From Fervidibacter canadensis (GTDB lineage: Bacteria > Armatimonadota > Fervidibacteria > Fervidibacterales > Fervidibacteraceae), in assembly GCA_041446545.1 (NCBI GenBank), contig JBGOEJ010000001.1:248001-312000 (forward strand): a stretch of DNA of 64,000 nt. Reading direction: 5' to 3'. The notes beneath the pieces were generated by a model, which saw only the letters and a list, made by a program, of their open reading frames with translations, did not search any database and was not told the origin of the DNA. Positions 57,977 through 64,000 of the stretch are shown here, piece by piece. Both the position numbers and the translations under genes were made by a program. How positions within the stretch are numbered: position 1 is the stretch's first letter; each line of letters starts with the position of its first letter.

Positions 57977-58966
57977 TCACTGGCGAGGCAGTCCGACTTC
58001 GTAGTTGACATTGCGGGCTTCAAAGAAGTTGACGAGTTCGGGCACATCCACTTGGGCAGCCATCCACTTGAGCGGGTTAGGTTGACGAAACTCTGGCTCT
58101 AAACCCAATTCTTCCAACCGTCGGTCGGCGACATAGCGAACATAGCCGTTGAGGGCGTCGGCGCTGAGCCCGATGATGGGCTTGGGCAACACGGCACGGT
58201 TGTATTCTTCTTCCAACCGCACCGCTTCCAAAATCAAGTCCCGCACCGATTGGGCTAACTGAGGCGTCATCACTTCGGGATGCTCGTTGAGGAACTCCAA
58301 GATGAGGTGGATGCCGAAGGAGAGGTGCAAACTTTCATCCCGCAGCACCCAGTCAATGATGGTGCACAGCCCTTTCATGAGCCCCCGTTGCCGAAACGCC
58401 AACGCCAGCGCAAAACCCGAATAGAAAAAGATGCCCTCCAGCACGATGAAATAACCGACGAGGTTGTAAAGGAAGCGCTGTTTGCCTTCCAGCGTGGAAA
58501 GGTCGTAGCCGTTGAGCATCGCCTGCGTCAGGCGCATCTGGAAGGCTTCTTTGGCTTGGACGGCGGGATGGTCTTTGTGCAAGTTGAAGACACGCTCTCG
58601 GTCAACAGGCAGCGTCTTGATGACATACTCAAACGCCATCACATGGTTGGCTTCTTCCCACGCTTGCCGTGCAAGGTAAAGGCGGGCTTCAGGCGCCGTC
58701 ACATGGGGATAAATCGCCATGATGAGGTTTGTCGTCACGAGGCTTTCCATCGGGTTGAAAAAGCCCAAGAGCATTTCAACGGCTCGCTTCTCCTCGTCCA
58801 TCAGTCGTTCGTTCCAATCTTGCAAGTCATCGTGCAACGGCGCTTCTTCAGGAAACCAAGTGTTGTGCTTGGCTTGCTGGACATGGGCGTAAGCCCAAGG
58901 GTAGTGCAATGGGAAAAGTTGCACAGGCTCTAAGGGATCGCCACCGACCAATCGCACTTCCGCCAT
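57977..58966 (-). CDS. nrdB: Ribonucleotide reductase small subunit, class Ic-like (Phe at radical site)
   Basis: 329 residues. Metal ligands in order: E74 (NPMES), E105 and H108 (EEANH), E177 (LEGIFF), E211 and H214 (DESLHL). The residue four after H108, the radical Tyr122 of E. coli, is Phe112 here (HVMAFEY). The first ligand is Glu, not Asp. Both traits match class Ic R2 of Chlamydia with an Mn/Fe cofactor in place of a tyrosyl radical. Tyr near the end (NYEVG) is the radical-transfer Tyr. ATG 58966 has AAAGGAGG 10 nt upstream. It follows nrdA by 16 bp. Confidence 0.9.
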   Translation of the reverse strand: MAEVRLVGGDPLEPVQLFPLHYPWAYAHVQQAKHNTWFPEEAPLHDDLQDWNERLMDEEKRAVEMLLGFFNPMESLVTTNLIMAIYPHVTAPEARLYLARQAWEEANHVMAFEYVIKTLPVDRERVFNLHKDHPAVQAKEAFQMRLTQAMLNGYDLSTLEGKQRFLYNLVGYFIVLEGIFFYSGFALALAFRQRGLMKGLCTIIDWVLRDESLHLSFGIHLILEFLNEHPEVMTPQLAQSVRDLILEAVRLEEEYNRAVLPKPIIGLSADALNGYVRYVADRRLEELGLEPEFRQPNPLKWMAAQVDVPELVNFFEARNVNYEVGLPRQ

Positions 58967-58982
58967 CCGTCTTCGCCCTCCT

Positions 58983-61361
58983 TTACTGGCAAGACTCGCA
59001 TGCTTCACCCAACGCACACGCTGCGCCGTCCGTCACGACTTCCCTTTGCGCTTCTGCGACCCACTTGGGCTTTTGCAACCGCTTGTTGACCCGCACGGTG
59101 GACGGCTCCACTTGCATGCGGGGATGGATAAAGCAGTAGTAGGTGCTCTTCAGACCCATCCGCCACGCTTTTAGGTAAACTTCGGCGATGTCGGAAGGTC
59201 GGCGGGCAGTGAAAAACAGGTTTCGGCTGATCGCCATGTCCACCCACTTTTGGGCTTTAGCGGCAATGGCAAGGTATGCGTCGGGCGAAATTTGAAAGGC
59301 TGTCGGGAAAAGGCGCTTAAGTTCGTCAGGGATTTCTGCCACTTCCGATAACTCGCCGCGAGCGGCGATAAGTTGCTCCCGCACCCGCTCCCACAAACCC
59401 CGCCGCTTCAATTCGTCCACCAACACAGGATTAAACTCCAAAAACTTGCCGCTTAGGGTCTGACGGCTGAAGATGTTGGCGAAGTAAGGGTCAAGGCTGG
59501 TGGAAGTGCCCGCAATCAAAGCGATCGTCGCCGTCGGCGCAATTGCCATCACCGTCCCATTCCTCATCCCTTCCTTCACCTTCACCCGCAAGGCATCCCA
59601 ATCCAATCGTGCCGTTCGGTCTATTTCAATCGGTTCGCCTCGCTCGGTTTCTAAGTCGGCAATGGTGTCAAGAGGCACACGCCCCTTTGCCCACTCGCTT
59701 TGGGCAAAGCGCGGGAAGACGCCCCGTTCCTTCGCCAACTCGTGGCTGGTCAAGATGGCGTGGTAGGAGATAAATTCCAGCAACTGGTCGGCAAGGTCAG
59801 CGGCTTCGGGACTGTCGTAAGGGATGCCTTTGCGCGCCAGCAATTCTGCAAATCCCATCACTCCCAAACCGATGGGACGGTTGAGCAAGTTGCTCCGCCT
59901 CGCCTTCTCGGACGGATACAAGTTCAGGTCAATAACATTGTCCAAGCCCCGCACGGCAACCCGCACGGTCTGAGCCAGTTTCTGCCAATCTATTTCGCCG
60001 TCCTCGCGAAGATGCCGCGCCAAGTTGATGCTGGCGAGGTTGCAGACGGCGATTTCGTCGCGGTTGGTCGGGAGGGCAACTTCCGTGCACAAGTTGAGGG
60101 AATGAATAACACCGACATCTTTGAGCATGGAACGGGCATTGGCAGCGTCCTTGAGGGTAAGCCAAGGATGTCCTGTTTCCATCAGAGAGGCGAGGATTCT
60201 CGTGAATAGTTCCCGCGCTCTGACCTTCCGCCACGCCCTTTGAGGCAATTCGCCCCGCTCCGCCTTCTCCGCATACTCACGATAGCGGCGCGAAAATTCC
60301 CGCCCATAACACTCCGTCAGGTCGGGCACATAAAGCGGGTCAAAGAGATACCAGTCATCGTCCGTTTGAACGCGTCGCATGAATTCGTCGGGGATGAACA
60401 GCGCCGTGTTGAGCGACGGTGTGCGCAAGTAAGGGTCGCCAGAATTACGCCGCAAATCCAAAAAGGCTTCCACTTCCAAATGCCAAGGCTCAAGGTAAAC
60501 GCACATCGTGCCTCGCCGTCGCCCGCCTTGACTGATGGACTTGATGAGGGCGTCATACATGTGCAGGAAGGGGATGAGCCCACCGCTTTTGCCGTTGATG
60601 CCCTTAACGGGCGAACCGACGGCACGGATTTTCGTCACCGCCGTCCCAATTCCACCCGCATACTTTGCCAACATCCCAAACTCGTAAGCCGCTTCCAAGA
60701 TGTGGTCAAGGCTATCGTGAACATCGTAAAGGTAGCAAGACGCCAGTTGGTGGTGGGGAGTGCCGCTATTGAAGAGGGTCGGCGTGCTGGGCAAGTAGCG
60801 GAGCGTGGAAAACATCTCGTAAAACTTCAACGCCCATTCGTCGGGATTTGCTTCGTTGAGGGCTAAGCCCATCGCCACCCGCATCCACATCGCTTGCGGC
60901 GTCTCCATCACCTTTCGTGTCTCCACATCCCGCACAAGGTAGCGGTCGTAAAGGGTGTAAAGCCCGATGTAAGGTAACAAGGCATCCCGCTCTGGAACGA
61001 TGGCAGCCGCCAGCCGAGATAAGTCAAAACGCAAAAGGTCGGGATGCAACACCCCTCGCTCCACGCCCTCGGCGATGTAGCGGGGGAAATAAGTGGCGTA
61101 ATTGGGATGCGGTGTGCCTGCCGCTTCGCGATGAATTTGCAGCAAAAGCAATCGGGCAGCGACACGCTCAAAAGCAGGGTCGGCGACGATGTTTTGGACG
61201 GCAGCAGTAAGGAGCGCCGACAAAATGGCATCGTCGTCCATGTCGTCCGCAAGGAAAGAAGAGGCATCGTCCATCAACGGTCGGCAGAGTGCTTCGGGTA
61301 ACTTGGCTTGTCGCAGCCACATCCCCGCTTGCTCAACGACAAACTCACGCACCACCGTCAT
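58983..61361 (-). CDS. nrdA: Ribonucleotide reductase large subunit
   Basis: 792 residues. Active-site set: C209 and C440 (redox pair), N423, C425, E427 in NLCTEV, and Y741-Y742 in KSTYYC for radical transfer; C-terminal C-x2-C (C788, C791). The usual N-terminal ATP-cone (dATP switch) is not seen: the first 85 residues are helical without the V-x-K-R-D-G motif. So overall dATP inhibition may be absent. It reduces ribonucleoside diphosphates with NrdB. ATG 61361 has GGAGGT 10 nt upstream. Expression is placed under the riboswitch at 61521-61707. Confidence 0.95.
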   Translation of the reverse strand: MTVVREFVVEQAGMWLRQAKLPEALCRPLMDDASSFLADDMDDDAILSALLTAAVQNIVADPAFERVAARLLLLQIHREAAGTPHPNYATYFPRYIAEGVERGVLHPDLLRFDLSRLAAAIVPERDALLPYIGLYTLYDRYLVRDVETRKVMETPQAMWMRVAMGLALNEANPDEWALKFYEMFSTLRYLPSTPTLFNSGTPHHQLASCYLYDVHDSLDHILEAAYEFGMLAKYAGGIGTAVTKIRAVGSPVKGINGKSGGLIPFLHMYDALIKSISQGGRRRGTMCVYLEPWHLEVEAFLDLRRNSGDPYLRTPSLNTALFIPDEFMRRVQTDDDWYLFDPLYVPDLTECYGREFSRRYREYAEKAERGELPQRAWRKVRARELFTRILASLMETGHPWLTLKDAANARSMLKDVGVIHSLNLCTEVALPTNRDEIAVCNLASINLARHLREDGEIDWQKLAQTVRVAVRGLDNVIDLNLYPSEKARRSNLLNRPIGLGVMGFAELLARKGIPYDSPEAADLADQLLEFISYHAILTSHELAKERGVFPRFAQSEWAKGRVPLDTIADLETERGEPIEIDRTARLDWDALRVKVKEGMRNGTVMAIAPTATIALIAGTSTSLDPYFANIFSRQTLSGKFLEFNPVLVDELKRRGLWERVREQLIAARGELSEVAEIPDELKRLFPTAFQISPDAYLAIAAKAQKWVDMAISRNLFFTARRPSDIAEVYLKAWRMGLKSTYYCFIHPRMQVEPSTVRVNKRLQKPKWVAEAQREVVTDGAACALGEACESCQ

Positions 61362-61435
61362 CACCCATTCACCTCCGCAGGAGCAAAAGCACTCCGTCAG
61401 CGCGATAACCCATCGGCAAACATGAAAGCAACGAA

Positions 61436-61472
61436 GGCTTTGGCAAACGCAATGACCATCCCAAAGCCTTGA
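61436..61472 (-). promoter_or_regulatory. Long hairpin in the nrdA leader
   Basis: AAGGCTTTGG and CCAAAGCCTT form a 10-bp stem around a 17-nt loop, between the riboswitch and nrdA. Without a clear U-run after it; possibly part of the expression platform. Confidence 0.45.
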
Positions 61473-61520
61473 CGGAGGTCACTGGCGTCGTTGCCCACCT
61501 CGCGAGGCAACGGACGCTGA

Positions 61521-61707
61521 GGGCGGATGGGTCGGTCTTCGGGCTTCTGGTTCGTCCTACTCGCCGCGCCTTCCCAGCGCTGAAGAGCGCCAGTGGCGTG
61601 TCGCGTCACCGCAGGTTGAGGTCGGTGACGCCCAGCGGCTTTCGTCCCCAGTTACCGCTGCGCGACAGCGCCGGACTTTCACCGGACTTCCCGCCACCCA
61701 TCCGCAC
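61521..61707 (-). promoter_or_regulatory. Cobalamin (B12) riboswitch
   Basis: Minus-strand sequence has the cobalamin box set: a P1 stem GTGCGGATGGGT/ACCCATCCGCCC, then GGGAAGTCCGGTGAAAGTCC, GCGCTGTCGCGCAGCGGTAAC, GACGAAAGCCGCTGG and the later AGAAGCCCGAAGACCGACCC. These are the conserved core and the AGCCxGAAGACC end. It lies in the 5' leader of nrdAB, about 160 nt before the ATG. Known cases repress B12-independent genes when B12 is present. Confidence 0.93.
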
Positions 61708-61770
61708 CAATCCGTGACCACAAGATGTTGTGCTGGATGGCTTTGCCAGCCACGACATCTTGCGCTGGCA

Positions 61771-61798
61771 ATTATAGCCAGCCTTGCCCGTCCGTCAA
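61771..61798 (-). promoter_or_regulatory. Sigma70 promoter of nrdAB
   Basis: Minus strand: TTGACG (61798-61793), 16-bp spacer, TATAAT (61776-61771). Transcription would start near 61764. Directly downstream (61715-61762) an imperfect hairpin CAAGATGT...ACATCTTG with a GTGGCTGG/CCAGCAC arm would begin the RNA. Confidence 0.75.
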
Positions 61799-61861
61799 TA
61801 GGGCATTTGGCGGATTTTCCCGCCACTTTGAGGCGATATAGGGAGCGCCTTTGAGGAAACT

Positions 61862-63124
61862 TCACCGAAGGGGAAGGTCGTAATCAACGGGGGCTAACTG
61901 ACCGTCTTGAAATGCCAGTTTCCCTTCGTTGACGAACCGAAGGCGCTTGTCGGCAGCCGCTTCGTCCCACAACCCTTGCGAAATGTAAAGGACACCCAAA
62001 GTGTTGGTGTCGCGGATGCGGACGATGCGAGCCTTTGCAGGGTCGCGCACCTTGGCAATCTCTAAAGCCCACTCCAACGCTTGTCGGTCGTCCTCGGCGA
62101 CGACAGGGATGCGGTCACGCTCAATGAAACCGCTGGTGAAGACATTCACATGCGTGGCGTGCCAATCCACTTTGCTGATGAGCCGTTTCGTCGTGATGTC
62201 CGCCAAACCCAACCCGGCAGCGTTTCCGTGCGATTCGTCGGTCAAGTCCAAGACGACGATGACACGGGGCATCGGATGTTTGGGTTCGTTTTCGCCTGTG
62301 ATCATCATCCGCCCGATGGTTTTGGTGTCCATGCCCGTGCCTGAAATGTTTTTGCCCATCCGCTCCACGATGAGGACATCCAGATGGTTGAAGGGGATTT
62401 TGGGGCGGATGCGCTTCCAAAAACTGAGCAACCGTCGTTCGCCCGCTTCTATCTCCTCAGGGGGCAAGGCGACGAGGTGAGCAACCTCATGGTAGCCATT
62501 CTCAATGACCGCCAAGCCTGCCAAGATAGGCAGCCGAAGCAAAATTTCCCTTGCCATCAAAGGGATGTAGTGACGCAAACTCCACGCCTTGTAAGTGTGG
62601 GCAGTGTCGGCGCCCTCCCTCTTGCCCATCCCGACTGCCATCATCTTGAACAAACCACTCTCGTGCGGTCCCGAAAAATCGGTGTGGTGTTTGATGCGGT
62701 TGACGACGATGATGCCGTCGGCATGGGCAGCATATCGGTCGGCATAGACGGGAACACCATCTGCCGTCCCGATGCGCTCCACTTCCATCGTCGCCAAAAT
62801 CGGGGCTCCGACGAACTCTTCAGTAATGCCGTAATCCCGCAGGATAGCGACTTGCCCTTCCGCTGTCGCCCCGCCGTGACTGCCCATCGCAGGGAAAACA
62901 AAGGGTTCACCACCGCTTTCTTTCACGAATTCCGCAACGCCTTTGATAACCTCATGGATACGGGCGATCCCGCGACTGCCCGCCGTGATGGCGATACGCT
63001 TGCCTTTCAGTCGGTCTGCGATGTTCAGCCGTTGCAATCGCCGTTTCACTTCACCGACCACATCGTCCACCCGCTTGCCGTAAAGTTGCTGCACGACGCA
63101 CGCCATCCGAATTTGCTCCAGCAT
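61862..63124 (-). CDS. Lactate racemase-like (DUF2088/LarA domain) protein
   Basis: 420 residues. The N-terminal LarA-like domain has 'ITAGSRGIARIHEVIKGVAEFV', 'AMGSHGGATAEGQ' and 'VVNRIKHHTDFSGPHESGLFKMMAVGMGK', the family's histidine-rich active region. It lacks the nickel-pincer lysine context that I could verify, and the substrate is unknown; such proteins are often called nickel-dependent racemase or hydroxy-acid isomerase. ATG 63124 is chosen; GTG 63127 is possible. Transcribed alone toward the nrdAB leader (64 bp from its promoter). Confidence 0.75.
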   Translation of the reverse strand: MLEQIRMACVVQQLYGKRVDDVVGEVKRRLQRLNIADRLKGKRIAITAGSRGIARIHEVIKGVAEFVKESGGEPFVFPAMGSHGGATAEGQVAILRDYGITEEFVGAPILATMEVERIGTADGVPVYADRYAAHADGIIVVNRIKHHTDFSGPHESGLFKMMAVGMGKREGADTAHTYKAWSLRHYIPLMAREILLRLPILAGLAVIENGYHEVAHLVALPPEEIEAGERRLLSFWKRIRPKIPFNHLDVLIVERMGKNISGTGMDTKTIGRMMITGENEPKHPMPRVIVVLDLTDESHGNAAGLGLADITTKRLISKVDWHATHVNVFTSGFIERDRIPVVAEDDRQALEWALEIAKVRDPAKARIVRIRDTNTLGVLYISQGLWDEAAADKRLRFVNEGKLAFQDGQLAPVDYDLPLR

Positions 63125-63229
63125 CACAAGTCACCTTGCCTTAAGCCATGAACTGGCTTTGCCCATTGCTGTCGTTTCCATTTTAGCGTGCCAGTGAACT
63201 CACCGATTTGTCGCTTCCATAGCGACGAT

Positions 63230-63592
63230 TTAACGCTTTAAAGGTCGCCGGCGGACTTGAGAGGGAGTGACGGTCGTGAAGAAACCGAGCAAACTTTCTC
63301 CATGTTCCCGCAAAACTTCCTTCAACCGTTGCGCCATCCCTTTCGGCTCGTTTTGCAACCCTCGGAGCAAAAGGATGCCGACGGCTTTTTGCCCTTTCCG
63401 AAAGACAAGTTCGCCAAAATCCTGAACATCGCAAGTGACAAGAAGACATCCCTGCTCAACACTCCATCGGAGGACAGCGCTATCGGAGGATTGCGTTGGA
63501 AGCACTTCTCGCACCCAAATCACTTCGTAGCCTGCTTCTCGGAGGGTTGAGACGACGCCGTAGGGAATGCATTCGTCGCAGAGGAGTTTCAC
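63230..63592 (-). CDS. DUF5615-type PIN-like toxin
   Basis: 120 residues. 'MKLLCDECIPYGVVSTLREAGYEVIWV' and 'LLVTCDVQDFGELVFRKGQKAVGILLLR' are the family signatures (Mut7-C-like PIN fold with D-E and T-x-D-x-D/DF). It is a likely RNase toxin. The GTG start at 63592 overlaps the stop of the upstream DUF433 gene (GTGA), as is usual for this pair. Confidence 0.85.
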   Translation of the reverse strand: MKLLCDECIPYGVVSTLREAGYEVIWVREVLPTQSSDSAVLRWSVEQGCLLVTCDVQDFGELVFRKGQKAVGILLLRGLQNEPKGMAQRLKEVLREHGESLLGFFTTVTPSQVRRRPLKR

Positions 63593-63861
63593 CGCCTTCG
63601 CCCGCCTGCCGCTGAAATTTTTGCGGAAGCCTTTTGTCGGGATTTAAGAGAGCGCTTGCGCCGCGCCAGATGGGTCGCCCAAGCGAAAGCCGCTCGCATC
63701 TGCTCGTCCGTAAGCCGATACTCTTCCCTCACCCGCTCCACTGGCACACCTGCCGCCAGCATGGAAAAAACTGCCCAAAGGGGCACGCGAGTGCCTTTCA
63801 CAAAAGGTCGCCCGAAGCAGATTTCGGGGTCAACGCCGATATAGCGTTCCCATCCCTTCAT
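63589..63861 (-). CDS. DUF433-family antitoxin
   Basis: 90 residues. 'YIGVDPEICFGRPFVKGTRVPLWAVFSMLAAGVPVERVREEYRLTDEQMRAAFAWA' spread through the protein is the DUF433 pattern: an N-terminal 'I..dp..c.GkP.i.GtRi' and an HTH-like part. It pairs with DUF5615 toxins. The tail is very basic (RRKRSLKSRQK). The upstream side to 64000 holds a repeat hairpin and nothing coding that I see. Confidence 0.88.
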   Translation of the reverse strand: MKGWERYIGVDPEICFGRPFVKGTRVPLWAVFSMLAAGVPVERVREEYRLTDEQMRAAFAWATHLARRKRSLKSRQKASAKISAAGGRRR

Positions 63862-63932
63862 CGTCCATCACCGCCCGAAAGTCTAACGCTTCCGCCAAGC
63901 CTTGCCTGTTGAGGGATTTCAAAAATCGGGAA

Positions 63933-63952
63933 GGCGAACCTCATGGTGAGCC
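63933..63952 (+). repeat. Tandem-G.A hairpin, third copy
   Basis: GGCGAACCTCATGGTGAGCC: outer arms GGC/GCC, GA opposite GA, inner arms ACC/GGT, loop TCAT. Preceded by ATCGGGAA and followed by TAAGGGA, as at 50800 and 50873. Confidence 0.65.
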
Positions 63953-64000
63953 TAAGGGAAGGTTTGTAGGGCATGGTTTGAAATTGCGCCGATAATTTCC

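Noticed and set aside
1..64000. CRISPR array
   Set aside because: No regular direct repeats with spacers; the short-word tracts have no unique spacers.
1..64000. Insertion sequences or transposase genes
   Set aside because: No transposase-like protein in the window; only MITE-like and REP-like repeats.

Overview
The window looks like a chromosomal segment of a moderately GC-rich, probably thermophilic, diderm flagellated bacterium of the Armatimonadota/Fervidibacter-like group. This placement is inferred from gene content: two H-x9-DG prepilin-like proteins with the AREKARQT signature, a DUF6785-type membrane protein, a PF12831-type FAD oxidoreductase, a CBM9/DUF5916 fragment, and P- and L-ring flagellar genes that require an outer membrane. 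No marker gene fixes the taxonomy.

Layout. (1) 1-20078, plus strand: one long flagellar operon, flgE(partial)-flbD-motA-motB-(Ada-like Zn protein)-fliL-fliM-fliN-fliOP fusion-fliQ-fliR-flhB-flhA-flhF-flhG-PilZ/ycgR-fliA-two small genes-flgF-[antisense toxin/antitoxin pair]-flgG-flgA-flgJ-flgH-flgI. Many genes overlap by 4 nt. It encodes the stator, C-ring switch, export gate, placement GTPase/ATPase, flagellar sigma factor, rod, hook and rings. (2) 20.1-30.5 kb: two sugar-type ABC transporter parts (a lone RbsC-like permease and an RbsA-RbsC fusion) around a GT-C-like membrane protein, a CRP-type regulator, DUF502, a Gfo/Idh/MocA oxidoreductase, a MoxR-like AAA+ ATPase and a flippase-like protein. 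(3) 30.5-32 kb: toxin-antitoxin island (hicBA, vapBC and a PIN remnant) downstream of leuS, whose leader carries an intrinsic terminator. (4) 35-45.3 kb: a LacI regulator with promoter and operator-like repeats, prepilin-like protein, GH13 enzyme, flavodoxin, DUF6785 membrane protein, dnaX and xylulokinase. (5) 45.3-51.4 kb, minus strand: a tubulin-like GTPase operon with a degenerate transglutaminase-like membrane protein, an anchor-X-like membrane protein and a beta-flower repeat protein. Three of its reading frames are broken by single-base events. (6) 51.5-64 kb: tRNA-Lys, pabB, FAD oxidoreductase, truncated CBM9 gene, nuoN, a prepilin-like gene, class I ribonucleotide reductase nrdAB behind a clear cobalamin riboswitch and sigma70 promoter, a lactate-racemase-like protein and a DUF433/DUF5615 toxin-antitoxin pair.

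Most notable signals: NrdB carries Phe at the radical-tyrosine position (class Ic-like, probably Mn/Fe) and is controlled by a B12 riboswitch. Families of short word repeats sit both between genes and in frame inside flagellar proteins and LeuS, including the linker of a FliO-FliP fusion. A 20-nt hairpin element with tandem G.A mismatches and compensatory arm changes occurs three times. A MITE-like repeat is shared by the flhB-flhA and leuS-lacI gaps. The tubulin-like operon appears to be partly decayed or to contain sequence errors.
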